Positions 23,454-35,140 are shown, counted from the stretch's first letter. The stretch: DNA of 64,000 bases from Oxalobacteraceae bacterium (GCA_021298975.1 JAJTGC010000001.1:19446-83445), one strand, 5' to 3'. Notes: a model not told the origin generated them from the sequence alone. Translations and numbers: made by a program.

Positions 23454-24545
23454 ATGAGCGACCTTGTATTGGCTGAAGTTAGCGGTCACACCGGCATCAT
23501 CACGCTGAACCGTCCCAGTGCGCTGAATTCACTCACACTCGACATGGTTCGCACCATGACCGGCGCTTTGCTGGACTGGCGAGATCAGTCAGACATTCAT
23601 TGCGTACTCGTTCGCAGCAGCAGCGAAAAAGCCTACTGTGCAGGCGGCGATATCCGTTTTTTCTATCAAAAAGGTAAAGCGACAGCGACCGAGGGCGCGG
23701 CACTGATTGAGGATTTTTTTACCGAAGAATATGCGCTCAACCATCTGATTCACCATTACCCCAAACCCTATATCGCGCTGATGGATGGCGTCGTTATGGG
23801 TGGCGGTATGGGCATTGCGCAGGCCGGACCAGCGGCGCGAATCCGTGTCGTCACCGAGCGCACGAAAATGGCCATGCCCGAAGTTGGAATCGGACTTTTC
23901 CCTGATGTGGGTGGCGGGCACTTTTTGTCGCATGCGAACGGACAACTCGGTACCTATCTGGGGGTGACGGGTGACATGATCGCTGCCTCCGATGCGCTGT
24001 ATGCCGGGCTGGCTGATGTATTTGTACCGGCTGCTGAACTGCCCGCTTTGCAGGCGATTGTCATCGCATCGTCGCCCGGCGGTCTGCGCGAGGCTATCGC
24101 GCGTTTCGCGGCACCTTTCGCCTCACAAGCGGATCCATCAAACAGTCGTCTTGCGGGGGTGGGAGAAGCGATTGAACGACATTTCTCAGGCAATTCGATT
24201 GCCGAGCTGATGGCATCGCTGTCTGAGGACGCCAGCGACTTTGCCGGCAAAACTCTGGAGATGATGCGCAAACGCTCACCCCTGATGATGTGTGTGACCC
24301 TGTCTCAGCTGCGACGTGCAGCAACGATGAGCATGGGTGACTGTCTGCGTATGGAACGCACCATGGTCAGGCGCTGTTTCGAGTACGGCGAGGTGATTGA
24401 AGGCGTACGCGCGCTGGCGATAGACAAAGATCACTCGCCGAAGTGGCATCCGCCAACGCTAGCCGAAGTTACGCCGGTGATGGTAGAGCGTTTCTTTGAA
24501 AGTGCATGGCCGGCTTATGCGCATCCATTGCGCACGCTGAAGTAA
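23454..24545 (+). CDS. Enoyl-CoA hydratase/isomerase family protein (3-hydroxyisobutyryl-CoA hydrolase-like)
   Basis: Crotonase fold (SSEKAYCAGGDIRFFY, MDGVVMGGGMGIA) with the longer HIBCH-like C-terminus. Confidence 0.9.
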   Translation: MSDLVLAEVSGHTGIITLNRPSALNSLTLDMVRTMTGALLDWRDQSDIHCVLVRSSSEKAYCAGGDIRFFYQKGKATATEGAALIEDFFTEEYALNHLIHHYPKPYIALMDGVVMGGGMGIAQAGPAARIRVVTERTKMAMPEVGIGLFPDVGGGHFLSHANGQLGTYLGVTGDMIAASDALYAGLADVFVPAAELPALQAIVIASSPGGLREAIARFAAPFASQADPSNSRLAGVGEAIERHFSGNSIAELMASLSEDASDFAGKTLEMMRKRSPLMMCVTLSQLRRAATMSMGDCLRMERTMVRRCFEYGEVIEGVRALAIDKDHSPKWHPPTLAEVTPVMVERFFESAWPAYAHPLRTLK

Positions 24546-24593
24546 ATAGACGATGAACCCGTGTTGAAACCCGCGTTTCAGATGATTGCCTGA

Positions 24594-25733
24594 TCAGATC
24601 TCATCGACAGCAAATAATCGCCGGTATTCACGCATGGCATAGCGATCGGTCATGCCTGCGATGTAATCGGCCACCTTGCGCGCCTGCTCGTCTATATTCC
24701 CGCCGTTCGCCTGATAATCAGGCGGCATCAGCTGCGGGCCTTCGAGGAAGATATTAAACAAGTCAGTGACAATGCGTCGGGCCTTGCTGGTCATGCGGTT
24801 GACCACATAGTGCTGATAGAGATTCGTCCTGAGGAAGCGCTTGAGTTCTTGCGCTTCCTGTTTCATGTTGTCGGAGAAGGCAATCAGTGCTGATGCATTG
24901 CGCACATCGTCGATCGACTTCACGCCGGCATCGCGGATCTGCGTACGCGAGGTATCGATCAGATCAACAACCAGCGCATTAATCATGCGACGAACCGTTT
25001 CGTTAATGGCGCGCCGACCCTGAATGCCCGGAAACTCCTTCTGTACCAGCAGCCAGTAGCGCCCATACAGAGTGACCTCATCGAGCTGTACCGTGGTCAG
25101 CAAGCCCGAACGAAGACCGTCATCAATATCGTGGTTGTTATACGCAATCTCGTCGGCCAGATTGGCCAGCTGCGCTTCGAGGCTGGGCTGCTTGCGCTCG
25201 ATGAAGCGGCGACCGATTTCCCCCAAAGGTTCTGCATTGGGCAGTGAGCAGTGCTTGAGCACGCCCTCACGCGTTTCAAACATGAGATTGAGACCATCAA
25301 ACGCGCCATACCGCTGCTCCAGCTTGTCGATCACACGCAGACTCTGCAGATTGTGCTCGAAGCCGCCATAGGCTTTCATGCAGGCGTTCAGTGCATCCTG
25401 TCCTGCGTGACCGAAGGGCGTATGCCCCAAATCATGGGCCAGCGAGATCGCTTCGACCAGATCTTCATTGAGTTGCAGATTGCGCGCGAGCGAACGCGCA
25501 ATCTGCGCAACCTCGATACTGTGCGTTAGCCGCGTGCGGAATAAATCACCCTCGTGATTGACGAACACCTGTGTCTTGTACTCAAGACGACGAAAAGCGG
25601 TGCAATGAATGATGCGGTCGCGGTCGCGCTGAAACTCACTGCGGGTATCGGAAGCGCCTTCGACAAAATGGCGACCGCGAGACAGGGCTGAACGGGCCGC
25701 GTACGGCGCAAGATGCCCCTCGAAATCAGCCAT
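24594..25733 (-). CDS. dgt: Deoxyguanosinetriphosphate triphosphohydrolase-like protein
   Basis: HD domain: [38 protein letters not shown]. Confidence 0.92.
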   Translation of the reverse strand: MADFEGHLAPYAARSALSRGRHFVEGASDTRSEFQRDRDRIIHCTAFRRLEYKTQVFVNHEGDLFRTRLTHSIEVAQIARSLARNLQLNEDLVEAISLAHDLGHTPFGHAGQDALNACMKAYGGFEHNLQSLRVIDKLEQRYGAFDGLNLMFETREGVLKHCSLPNAEPLGEIGRRFIERKQPSLEAQLANLADEIAYNNHDIDDGLRSGLLTTVQLDEVTLYGRYWLLVQKEFPGIQGRRAINETVRRMINALVVDLIDTSRTQIRDAGVKSIDDVRNASALIAFSDNMKQEAQELKRFLRTNLYQHYVVNRMTSKARRIVTDLFNIFLEGPQLMPPDYQANGGNIDEQARKVADYIAGMTDRYAMREYRRLFAVDEI

Positions 25734-26839
25734 CACGATACCTGCCCGACACACGCCGACAGGGTGGCCTGCAACAGATCGTTGTGAGCACTCGTGATCA
25801 CGGCCTGACCCAGCGGCTTGAGCAGAATGAATTTGATTTCTCCACCTTCATTTTTCTTGTCAACCTCCATCAACTCCAGCCAGCGGTCGGCCCCCAGATC
25901 AGGCGCGACTACAGGGAGGCCAGCGGCTTTCACGAGTGCGGTAATACGCGACTTGTCTTGCGCTGACAGATAGCCCAGCCGATGCGACAAATCTGCCGCC
26001 ATCACCATACCGCAACCCACCGCTTCGCCATGCAACCACTCACCGTATCCCATTCCCGCTTCAATCGCATGGCCGAAGGTGTGCCCAAAATTAAGAATGG
26101 CGCGCAAGCCTGATTCACGCTCATCCTGTCGCACGACATCCGCCTTGATTTCACAAGACCGCTGAATCACGTGCGCCAGCGCTGCATCATCGCGCGCCAT
26201 GAGCTTGTCCATGTGCGCTTCCAGCCAGCTAAAAAATGCTGCATCAATGATGGCGCCGTGCTTGATGACTTCAGCGAGCCCGGCAGAGAGTTCGCGCTGG
26301 GGCAGCGTGGACAACGTGGTGGTGTCGGCCAGTACCGATTGCGGCTGGTAAAACGCACCAATCATATTTTTTCCGAGCGGATGATTGATCGCTGTCTTGC
26401 CGCCGACTGAAGAATCTACTTGGGCCAGCAGGGTCGTGGGGATTTGCACGAATGGTACACCGCGCATATACGTAGCCGCAGCAAAACCGGTCATATCGCC
26501 AATCACACCACCACCCAACGCCAACAGCGTCGTCTTGCGGTCACATTTATTTTCAAGCAGTGCATCAAAAATGCGCATCAGATTGTCGACATTTTTTTCT
26601 TCTTCTCCATCAGGCAGCACGATGGAGAGGCACTGCTTGCCAGCAGCCTCAAGCATGGTGGTCAGCCGCTGAAGATAAAGAGGCGCAACCACCGTATTCG
26701 TAACGATAGCCACACGCTTGCCGGGAATATGTTTCGCAAAGTCCGGTTGGTCCAGCAAATGACGTCCGATGATGATGGGATAACTACGCTCTCCCAGTGA
26801 TACCGTGAGATCCGCAAAAACAGAATGAGTTGATGTCAT
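25733..26839 (-). CDS. aroB: 3-dehydroquinate synthase
   Basis: [61 protein letters not shown]. Confidence 0.97.
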   Translation of the reverse strand: MTSTHSVFADLTVSLGERSYPIIIGRHLLDQPDFAKHIPGKRVAIVTNTVVAPLYLQRLTTMLEAAGKQCLSIVLPDGEEEKNVDNLMRIFDALLENKCDRKTTLLALGGGVIGDMTGFAAATYMRGVPFVQIPTTLLAQVDSSVGGKTAINHPLGKNMIGAFYQPQSVLADTTTLSTLPQRELSAGLAEVIKHGAIIDAAFFSWLEAHMDKLMARDDAALAHVIQRSCEIKADVVRQDERESGLRAILNFGHTFGHAIEAGMGYGEWLHGEAVGCGMVMAADLSHRLGYLSAQDKSRITALVKAAGLPVVAPDLGADRWLELMEVDKKNEGGEIKFILLKPLGQAVITSAHNDLLQATLSACVGQVS

Positions 26840-27432
26840 GGCAGGGAATCGGATTCGGCTTCGCGGTTATCGGCGTTGGTTGATAATTCAATGTCAACCT
26901 GCGGGTTGGGGGTGTTGCTCTCTAGTTGCGAAAGAATGTTATGAACAACGGAATGGACATTTGGCCTGCCGGTTTCGATGATGATGTGTGCGATTTCCTC
27001 ATAGAGCGGCGCCCGCACACGCGAAAGCTCTTCTATTTTCGCTCTCGGATCAGCGGTCTGCAGCAAGGGGCGATTTTTGTCATGGCTGGTGCGCTGAAGA
27101 ATGCTGGCCACGGATGCACGCAGATAAATCACCGTCCCGCGCTCGCGCAGAAGCTGCCGGCTGGTGTCATTCAGCACCGCACCACCGCCGGTCGCCAGCA
27201 CGACCCCTTGCTGTTCGGTGAGATCGCGTATGACATCTGCCTCGCGCTGACGAAAACTGGCTTCGCCTTCGATTTCAAAAATCAGCGGAATGGACGCACC
27301 GGTTCTCGCCTCGATTTCCTGATCTGCGTCGATAAAACGCAAATTCAGTTTCTTTGCCAGCGAGCGCCCTATCGTCGTCTTGCCTGAGCCCATCAAGCCG
27401 ACCAGGAAGATATTGTTCGTTGAATTCTGCAT
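26836..27432 (-). CDS. aroK: Shikimate kinase
   Basis: [21 protein letters not shown]; upstream of aroB. Confidence 0.95.
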   Translation of the reverse strand: MQNSTNNIFLVGLMGSGKTTIGRSLAKKLNLRFIDADQEIEARTGASIPLIFEIEGEASFRQREADVIRDLTEQQGVVLATGGGAVLNDTSRQLLRERGTVIYLRASVASILQRTSHDKNRPLLQTADPRAKIEELSRVRAPLYEEIAHIIIETGRPNVHSVVHNILSQLESNTPNPQVDIELSTNADNREAESDSLP

Positions 27433-27523
27433 TATTGCCGCCAGTCGGGCATATTTCCCCGGAAAGACAACAGTTTATCGCATCCGCCGACCAGATACGG
27501 GCGCCAACCCGGACCCGTCCGAT

Positions 27524-29644
27524 TCATCGCGCTATGGGCGAATCCGTAACGATGCGGGGTGTGATGAAGATCAGCAGTTCGGTCTGATCCCGGGTGCGGC
27601 GCGTACTGCGGAACAGACGACCCAGCACCGGGATATCGCCCAACAGCGGCACTTTGAGCTCACTGTCGATCTCGGTCTGCGTGAAAATGCCGCCCAGGAC
27701 CACCGTACCGCCATTCTCGACCTGCACATTCGTTTTGACGTGCTTGGTGTTGATGGCGAAGCTGGAGCCCACGGCCACACCACGAGAATCTTTGGCAACA
27801 TCCACCACCAGAATGACGTTGCCGTCTGGCGTAATCTGAGGCGTGACCTCCAGTTTGAGATTCGCCTTCTTGAATTGAATCGACGTCGCGCCGCTACTGG
27901 TCGCCTGTTGAAAAGGAATTTCCTCGCCCTGCTCGATCAGCGCCGGCTGCTGATCGGCAGTGACCACGCGTGGGCTGGAGATGATTTTCCCTTTACCGTC
28001 AGCTTCCAGCGCGGACAGCTCAAGATTCAGAAAGCGATTGGCATTCGCAGAAAAAAGACTGATTCCCATACTCGCCGGTGATGCGCCATTGATTGACGCG
28101 GCAGGCAAGTTAATAAATTGCGTGTTGGGGATAAAAGATTGTTGGGTCACTGCCGCTTGCAGCGTCTGCTCGCCCACGCCGAGGTAATTTCCGGTGACCG
28201 CCAGCCGACTGGCGCCGGGCAGATTGACACCAGGCGCCGCACCGCGTCCACCGCGCAGATCGGCAAAGCCGAGTTTTACGCCCAGACTTTTGCTGAAGGT
28301 GTCATCTGCCTCGACGATACGGGCTTCGATCATGACCTGACGGGTGGGTATGTCAGTCAGCTGTATCAGCTTGCGTACTTCCTCCAGACGGCTGGGGGTA
28401 TCGGTAACAAACAATTTGTTGGTACGTGGCTCAGCCGATGCACTGCCGCGACGCGACAAAATGCTGCCGCGCCCGGCCTGACCATCGAGACCGAAGACCT
28501 GACGAAAGGCATCCGCTTTTTGATAATTCAGCTGAAAGGTCTCGGTGATCAAAGGCTCAAGCTCGGAAATCTGCGCGCGCTGCTCGAGCTCCAGCCTTTC
28601 CTTGGTTAATAATTCATCCTTGGGTGCGATCCAGAGCACATTACCATTGCGACGCATGTCCAGCCCCCGCGCCTGCATCACGATGTCGAGCGCCTGATCC
28701 CAAGGCACGTCCTTCAACCGCAGCGTGAGGTTACCGTTCACACTGTCGCTGGCAACCACATTGAGGCCGGTGAAGTCTGCAATGACCTGCAGCAATGCAC
28801 GTACCTCGATGTTTTGAAAATTCATCGATAGCTTGTCACCCCGATAGCCACGATTGCTTGTCGTGGTTTTGCCATCATCCGGTTTGACAGATCGCACTTC
28901 AAGTACCAGTCGCCGATCGGTCTGCCAGGCCAGATGCTCCCATTGGCCACGCGGCTCGATCAGCATGCGCACCGTGTCACCGTCGGCGCGGGTAGTAATG
29001 AATTGCACCGGCGTACCAAAATCAGCCACATCCAATTTGCGTCGAAGTACTTCGGGCAAACTGGTTTTCATGAAATCGACGATGAGTGACTGACCCTGAC
29101 GGCGCACATCCATCGATGACTGGGTTTTTGCCAAGTCAATGATGATGCGTCCGGTATCGCCGTCCCCTCGCCGAAAATCCATATCGACAATCGCGTTCTT
29201 TTCCATCGCGAGGTTCGCAGCACGGGCACTTTGGTCTGCACCGACTTTCTCGTCGCCCAGAATCACCATCAGCGTCTGTCCTGTCACGCGCATGCTGAAT
29301 TGCTGCGGACGTTTGAGATTGAGCACAATACGCGTGCGCCCTGATGCCTGCACCAGATCCGCATGACGCAGCTCACCTGCATCGAATACTCGTCGGGTCT
29401 GTCCGGTGGCATTCAGCGTATCCGGAAAATCGAGCACAATTCTTGGCGGGGACACGGTGGAGAAGCTTCCGGGCAGTGTAGCGAGTGCCTGACGCATAGG
29501 GATACGCAGTGTCAGTACCGACCCGTTATGGCTAGCCTCGATACCAGTGATCGCATTGAGCTCCGCCCGTGTGTTTGCGATCATCAACGCAAACAGCATG
29601 CAGCCCATGCACCAGCGCCCTGCTGCCAACCCAACTGCTTTCAT
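27524..29644 (-). CDS. pilQ: Type IV pilus secretin PilQ
   Basis: Two AMIN-like regions, STN/secretin N domains, C-terminal secretin VPLLGDIPVLGRLFRS. Confidence 0.95.
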   Translation of the reverse strand: MKAVGLAAGRWCMGCMLFALMIANTRAELNAITGIEASHNGSVLTLRIPMRQALATLPGSFSTVSPPRIVLDFPDTLNATGQTRRVFDAGELRHADLVQASGRTRIVLNLKRPQQFSMRVTGQTLMVILGDEKVGADQSARAANLAMEKNAIVDMDFRRGDGDTGRIIIDLAKTQSSMDVRRQGQSLIVDFMKTSLPEVLRRKLDVADFGTPVQFITTRADGDTVRMLIEPRGQWEHLAWQTDRRLVLEVRSVKPDDGKTTTSNRGYRGDKLSMNFQNIEVRALLQVIADFTGLNVVASDSVNGNLTLRLKDVPWDQALDIVMQARGLDMRRNGNVLWIAPKDELLTKERLELEQRAQISELEPLITETFQLNYQKADAFRQVFGLDGQAGRGSILSRRGSASAEPRTNKLFVTDTPSRLEEVRKLIQLTDIPTRQVMIEARIVEADDTFSKSLGVKLGFADLRGGRGAAPGVNLPGASRLAVTGNYLGVGEQTLQAAVTQQSFIPNTQFINLPAASINGASPASMGISLFSANANRFLNLELSALEADGKGKIISSPRVVTADQQPALIEQGEEIPFQQATSSGATSIQFKKANLKLEVTPQITPDGNVILVVDVAKDSRGVAVGSSFAINTKHVKTNVQVENGGTVVLGGIFTQTEIDSELKVPLLGDIPVLGRLFRSTRRTRDQTELLIFITPRIVTDSPIAR

Positions 29645-30210
29645 CAGCGTTTCTCCTGCAATACCAGTCGCGCGCGTCGCTTGACCCAGGTCGTGCCCGC
29701 GTCCTGCACCAATTCCTCAATGTCGATGGCGCTTTCGCCAATCGCGATCACTTTGCCCATGTCCGGTCCGAGATGGCTGCCCAGATGTACCTGATGAATG
29801 ACCTTGTCTGCCTCAACCAGTGCCACTGCTTGTCCCTGACGACGCATATGTCCTACTAGCCGCAGGCTGTCCAGCGGAAAGGACTCCAGCGGCTCCCGCG
29901 CGCGGCGCGTATCCGGTTGCAAACCGATTGCGTTGAACTCCGTGCTCAGAGATGCAGAAATTTTGGTGACATCAAAGGGATCCAGGCGGCCAGAGGCTTG
30001 ATAGTGAAATTCCTCGATGGCTCGACGCGGTGGCAACTCAACCGATAACGGATGAGACTGCTGCCTGGTCTGGCTCATCCAGGTACGCAAATCATGTTCA
30101 GGAACATCACTGCAGCCAACCAGAAGTGTGCTCATCAGACCGAGCATTTTTATCAAAATGAATGACGCACAAGGACGCGTACCGTCGCAAGCCGGTCGCA
30201 GACATTTCAT
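29644..30210 (-). CDS. pilP: Type IV pilus lipoprotein PilP
   Basis: Lipobox LLVGC; position between pilO and pilQ. Confidence 0.92.
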   Translation of the reverse strand: MKCLRPACDGTRPCASFILIKMLGLMSTLLVGCSDVPEHDLRTWMSQTRQQSHPLSVELPPRRAIEEFHYQASGRLDPFDVTKISASLSTEFNAIGLQPDTRRAREPLESFPLDSLRLVGHMRRQGQAVALVEADKVIHQVHLGSHLGPDMGKVIAIGESAIDIEELVQDAGTTWVKRRARLVLQEKR

Positions 30211-30878
30211 TTATTTCCCCGCTTCTTGCTGTCCTCGGCAATCTTCTTTTGCGCCGCCAGCTCATCCTTGTCGAGGTAGCGAAAAGTGTGAACCACGCCT
30301 TCGAAGCTTTGCACACCCTCGCGTAATTGTGTGATGGCGATTCTGTCGAGTGTGACTATGCGCTGCAGATTGGCGATATCGCTCGTGAAACCTGCCAGCG
30401 CATGATAGTTACCCGTGAGTTTGATTTCAATCGGCAGCTCTGCATAAAAATCATGCAATCTGACCTGACCCGGCTTGAACAATTCGAATTGCAGGCCGCG
30501 ATTGATGCCCGCCTGATTGATTTCAGACAGCAATGCATCCATCTCGGACTTGCCTGGTAGTTGCTGTTCCAGCTTGTCGACTTGCGACTGCACTTGTATT
30601 TTTTGCTGACGCAAGATATCCAGATGTCCCGACTGCCTTGCTTTTTCAGTAAATGCTTGTTTCTGACGAAGCTCCTCAGCCTGACCCGAGGCCAGCGCTT
30701 CCCATTGCGCTGTCCATACCAGCCACCCCCCTGCCATGACGACCATCAGCGAAACTCCAAACGCGCACAACAGCCGGGGAATGATGCGCCAGGTAGCCGG
30801 ATGCCGACCTTGCAAGCCCTGAAATTGCGCTGCGATTAGCTGCCAGTTGAGGGAGGTGCGACGCTGAATGGATATCAT
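30207..30878 (-). CDS. pilO: Type IV pilus assembly protein PilO
   Basis: Single N-terminal TM, coiled coil, PilO fold; operon position. Confidence 0.92.
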   Translation of the reverse strand: MISIQRRTSLNWQLIAAQFQGLQGRHPATWRIIPRLLCAFGVSLMVVMAGGWLVWTAQWEALASGQAEELRQKQAFTEKARQSGHLDILRQQKIQVQSQVDKLEQQLPGKSEMDALLSEINQAGINRGLQFELFKPGQVRLHDFYAELPIEIKLTGNYHALAGFTSDIANLQRIVTLDRIAITQLREGVQSFEGVVHTFRYLDKDELAAQKKIAEDSKKRGNK

Positions 30879-31441
30879 GGCTGGCTGGCGCCCGGCGAGG
30901 CAGCGATCGTTACATTGAATTCGTAGACTTTCCTCGCTTCTTTTCCCTGGCCAAGGCTGGTGGCCTTGATTTCGACGAGCTCGGCTTTTCCAAGCCAGGG
31001 CGACGACTGCGACAGATGGCGAAGTAATTCGGAAACCCGTGCATTCGATTGCGCCAGCCCTATCAAGACGAGATGATCTGTTTGCTTGAGTGACTTGAGC
31101 GCAACGCCCGGGGGTACGCGTGTGGCCAACTCATCCAGTAAATGCACTGGCCGGGTACGATCGGATTGCAGACTCTCGACCGCATGTTGCCTGGCCTTGA
31201 GGACGTCGATATCCTGGCGCAGTCCTTTGATTTCTCTTAATCGATTATCAAGAAGCCTATTTTCAGACTGAAGCAAGATATTACGGTTTTGCTGTGTTGA
31301 TAGTTGCGCAGCATTCACCGCGCTCACCACCAAAACCACCATCAGCCCACACAACCCCGACAACACCAGCAGACCATGGAACAAGCGCTTTTGCTCACGG
31401 CGCTGCGCATCGCGCCAAGGCAGAAGATTGAATGCGATCAT
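30875..31441 (-). CDS. pilN: Type IV pilus assembly protein PilN
   Basis: MIAFNLLPWRDAQRREQKR is the PilN N-terminus. Confidence 0.95.
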   Translation of the reverse strand: MIAFNLLPWRDAQRREQKRLFHGLLVLSGLCGLMVVLVVSAVNAAQLSTQQNRNILLQSENRLLDNRLREIKGLRQDIDVLKARQHAVESLQSDRTRPVHLLDELATRVPPGVALKSLKQTDHLVLIGLAQSNARVSELLRHLSQSSPWLGKAELVEIKATSLGQGKEARKVYEFNVTIAASPGASQP

Positions 31442-32436
31442 CTTGAAAAGCTCCGGAGCGCAAGACCACAGGCAACCAGGCAGGCCGGTGCGTCTTCGTG
31501 CAGCCGCCTATCGAGCGATGGCAAAGGCATGCCCGCAAACGGGTCTGGTAAAGAACTGGGTATGCCCACTCGGCGCCCGACGAACGTGGCGAGATCAGGG
31601 CCGAGTGCGTGAATACTGCCGGCAATATAAATATGCGCCACACTGATGTGCTGTGTCGACGTCGAGAAAAGTTGCAAAGCACGCGTGAGTTCCTGGCAAA
31701 TTGCTTCCCTGATTGACTCTGTCGCAGCGCGCGATTTTTCCTGATCGGATCGAGGCAAGGGCAGGCCCATTTCACGTTCATAAATCACCAGGCCATTGAG
31801 CATGACGTAGCAATGACTTCCTTCGCTGCACAGCTGCAGTAATGCAATCGGCTGGTTCCAATGCGCCTCCTGCGCCGAACCGAGTAGCGCCAGCGACGCC
31901 GCCATGGCCTGAGATTCAATATCGATCACCAGCGGGCGCAAGCCAGCCGCATCAGCCAGCGCGAGTCTTTCATCAATGCGCTCCTTGCGGGCAGCCACCA
32001 ACATCACATCCACAAAGCCCTCATGCGTCGTCGAAGGGCCTACCGTGACGAAATCAAGGCTGATTTCGTCCAGCGAAAACGGCAGCGTCTGACTTGCTTC
32101 AGTCTCCACCTGCATTTCCATTTCTTCGTCATACATGCTGGCGGGTAAGGTCAGTATTTTTTTGATGACGGCACCGGAAGGCAGGGCCATGGCCGCAGTT
32201 TTCAAGCGCGTGCCGCTACGCTTGAGCGCACCGCGTAGGGATTCTGTGAGAAGCGCCATCTGAGAAAAGCTGCCGTCACGCAAGGCGCCCGATGGCAAGG
32301 GCTCCTGCGCGTAGTGCGTTACCCGAAAATTTTTTCCCTCACGAACGAGTTCCATGACACGTATGCTCGCAGGACTGACGTCAATGCCCAGCACCGGTGT
32401 TTGCTGGCGACGAACCCATGACCTCACAGAAAACAT
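31438..32436 (-). CDS. pilM: Type IV pilus assembly protein PilM
   Basis: MFSVRSWVRRQQTPVLGIDVSPASIRVMEL; actin-like ATPase motifs. Confidence 0.93.
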   Translation of the reverse strand: MFSVRSWVRRQQTPVLGIDVSPASIRVMELVREGKNFRVTHYAQEPLPSGALRDGSFSQMALLTESLRGALKRSGTRLKTAAMALPSGAVIKKILTLPASMYDEEMEMQVETEASQTLPFSLDEISLDFVTVGPSTTHEGFVDVMLVAARKERIDERLALADAAGLRPLVIDIESQAMAASLALLGSAQEAHWNQPIALLQLCSEGSHCYVMLNGLVIYEREMGLPLPRSDQEKSRAATESIREAICQELTRALQLFSTSTQHISVAHIYIAGSIHALGPDLATFVGRRVGIPSSLPDPFAGMPLPSLDRRLHEDAPACLVACGLALRSFSR

Positions 32437-32669
32437 TCGTAAACACTCCGCACAAAAGGCGTTGCCATTTTTAAAATTTGACGCGGATGCTAACAAGTGC
32501 CTTTTCATAATGTAAAGCTGCTTGGGCTTGACGTTGTCAAATGCCGACGCAAATCTGCACGCAGAGCCACTGAACACAGCAAGCTTTGGTCTGAGCAAGC
32601 TCAACACCGCGGGGCAACCGTTATAATGGGTCGCTCCAAGGCCTTCATGCCTGTCTCATCTCTTCCCGA

Positions 32670-35024
32670 ATGAATTCATCCACTCCGAATGGGGATGCAC
32701 CCAAGGGCGAGCGCCCTTACAGCCTGCCCGCACCACTCAAAATGGCGCTGAGCCTGTTGATCGCGTTGGGGTCCCTCGTACTGATCGGCGTGCTTCTGGC
32801 GGGCTTCATCCTGATGATGGCTTACCCCAGCCTACCGGACATTGATGCACTGGCGACCTATCAGCCCAAAATGCCGCTACGCGTTTTTTCTGCCGATAAC
32901 GTACTGATCGGAGAGTTCGGTGAGGAAAGACGCAGCCTGGTACGTTACAAAGACATTCCCCCGGTAATGAAGCAAGCCGTGCTGGCGATCGAAGATGATC
33001 GTTTTTATGAGCACGGCGGTGTTGACTATTGGGGAATTTTGCGCGCGATGATTAACAACACCTTTAGCGGCAGCCGTCAGGGTGCCTCAACTATCACGCA
33101 ACAAGTAGCGCGCAATTTCTTTTTATCCAGCGAACAGACCATCAAGCGCAAGCTGTATGAAGTCCTGCTGGCATGGAAAATAGAAAAGACCTTAACGAAA
33201 GACCAGATTCTCGAGCTGTACATGAACCAGATTTATCTTGGACAGCGGGCCTATGGCTTTGCCTCTGCCGCCCAGATTTATTTTGGCAAAAAGCTCAATG
33301 AAGTGAGCGTTGCCGAGGCTGCGATGCTCGCCGGCCTTCCCAAGGCGCCCTCTGCCAATAATCCTGTCGTCAACCCGAAACGCGCAAAGGCACGTCAGCA
33401 GTACATATTGCAGCGCATGCATGACCTGGGCTATATCAGTACGGCCCAGTATGAACAAGCGCGTGACGAAGTGCTGCGGATCAAAATGGATAGCACGGAC
33501 TTCGGCATTCATGCCGAATACGTATCAGAGATGGCGCGGCAAATGGTCTATGACCAATTCAGGGAAGATGCCTATACGCGCGGCTTCAATGTGTTCACCA
33601 CCATCACCAAAGCCGATCAGGATGCTGCTTATCTGGCACTACGTCGAGGTGTGCTTGAATATGAAAAACGTCAGCCTTATCGCGGGCCGGAGGGCTACAT
33701 GGATATTCCGGCCAACAAATCGGAAGCGGAAGCGGCGATAGAATCCGAGCTCGCCGAGCACCCGGACAGCGACGGCATCATTGCTGCCGTGGTGTTGTCA
33801 GCGACCCCCAAGAGCGTGCGGGCACTGCTGGCATCCGGCGAAGAAATCGGGGTCGCCAATACCGAACTCGGTGCCGCTGCGGCAGCACTTACCGACAAAA
33901 TGCCGGCCAACAAGCGCATACGACGCGGTGCGATCATACGCGTGATGCAGGAAGGCACAGGCTGGTCCATCATTCAGCTGCCTGAAGTAGAGTCGGCTTT
34001 TGTATCCATCAGCTCTGAAGACGGGCGCATCAAGTCACTGGTCGGTGGCTTTGATTTCAGTCGTACAAAATTCAATCATGCAACGCAAGCCTGGCGCCAG
34101 CCGGGCTCGACTTTCAAGCCATTCATTTATTCAGCTTCGCTTGAAAAAGGTCTTTCGCCTGCCACCATGATCAATGACGCACCCATCGTGTTCGATGCCG
34201 GCAAAACCGGTTCGCAAGCATGGGAACCTAAAAATTATGACGGCAAATATGATGGCCCGTTATCCATGCGCAAAGGTCTGACACGTTCCAAAAACATGGT
34301 GTCCATCCGAATCCTGGATCGCATCGGTGTCAATTACGCACAGGAGTACGTGACGCGCTTCGGCTTCGACCGCGAAAAAAATCCACCTTATCTGACAATG
34401 GCCCTCGGCGCCGGTGCCGTGACGCCACTGCAGATGGCTGGCGCCTATGCGGTGTTTGCCAATGGCGGATATAAAATCAATCCTTATCTGATTTCAAAGA
34501 TTACCGACAATAGTGGTCGCACGCTGTTTCAAGTCACGCCTGAGCGTGCTGGCGACGAAAACCTGCGCGTCATTGATGCCCGTAATGCGTATCTGATCGA
34601 CAGCATGCTCAAGGATGTGGTTAAACATGGCACGGCCATGCGCGCGTTGGTATTGAAGCGTCCCGACATCGCGGGCAAGACAGGCACCACCAATGATTCC
34701 ATCGACGCCTGGTTTGCAGGCTATCACCCCAAACTGGTCGGTGTGGCGTGGATCGGTTTCGACAAGCCCAGAAATCTCGGAAGCCGCGAAACGGGCGGTG
34801 GCCTCGCTCTGCCCATCTGGATAAGCTATATGCAAAGGGTCTTGCAAGGATTGCCCGTACAAGAACGAAGCATGCCAGGCGGCGTGACAACCTATGGCGG
34901 CGATTATGTGTACACCGAATTTGGGGATGGCAGCGGCGTGAACGCCATCGGACTTACGCCCTCGGGCGACGCCGACGGCCCTGCCGAGAAAAAAGAGGAT
35001 GAGCCTAAGAGCGAAATTTTTTAG
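32670..35024 (+). CDS. mrcA: Penicillin-binding protein 1A
   Basis: Transglycosylase (EDDRFYEHGGVDYWGILRA) and transpeptidase (RQPGSTFKPFIYSASLE; GKTGTTNDSIDAWF) motifs. Confidence 0.96.
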   Translation: MNSSTPNGDAPKGERPYSLPAPLKMALSLLIALGSLVLIGVLLAGFILMMAYPSLPDIDALATYQPKMPLRVFSADNVLIGEFGEERRSLVRYKDIPPVMKQAVLAIEDDRFYEHGGVDYWGILRAMINNTFSGSRQGASTITQQVARNFFLSSEQTIKRKLYEVLLAWKIEKTLTKDQILELYMNQIYLGQRAYGFASAAQIYFGKKLNEVSVAEAAMLAGLPKAPSANNPVVNPKRAKARQQYILQRMHDLGYISTAQYEQARDEVLRIKMDSTDFGIHAEYVSEMARQMVYDQFREDAYTRGFNVFTTITKADQDAAYLALRRGVLEYEKRQPYRGPEGYMDIPANKSEAEAAIESELAEHPDSDGIIAAVVLSATPKSVRALLASGEEIGVANTELGAAAAALTDKMPANKRIRRGAIIRVMQEGTGWSIIQLPEVESAFVSISSEDGRIKSLVGGFDFSRTKFNHATQAWRQPGSTFKPFIYSASLEKGLSPATMINDAPIVFDAGKTGSQAWEPKNYDGKYDGPLSMRKGLTRSKNMVSIRILDRIGVNYAQEYVTRFGFDREKNPPYLTMALGAGAVTPLQMAGAYAVFANGGYKINPYLISKITDNSGRTLFQVTPERAGDENLRVIDARNAYLIDSMLKDVVKHGTAMRALVLKRPDIAGKTGTTNDSIDAWFAGYHPKLVGVAWIGFDKPRNLGSRETGGGLALPIWISYMQRVLQGLPVQERSMPGGVTTYGGDYVYTEFGDGSGVNAIGLTPSGDADGPAEKKEDEPKSEIF

Positions 35025-35140
35025 GGACGCGCTGATTGAATAAAACCGGAAGTTTTTGTGGCAGAGAAAATGGCGCCAAGCCATTCATTTTCCCTGACGC
35101 CGCTTCGCACTGCCTTGCTGGCTCGCCACAGCGCGTGGAT

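Noticed and set aside
24546-24593. TGAAAC-CCGC-GTTTCA inverted repeat between the enoyl-CoA hydratase and dgt genes
   Set aside because: Short stem without a U-run; could be a weak bidirectional terminator but not well supported.
32437-32520. Possible sigma-54 promoter upstream of pilM (AGGCACTTGTTAGCA)
   Set aside because: GG-GC spacing is 9 rather than the required 10 bp and the -12 element is poor.
35069-35090. AATGGC-GCCAA-GCCATT hairpin after mrcA as a terminator
   Set aside because: Only 6 bp with a weak T-tract.
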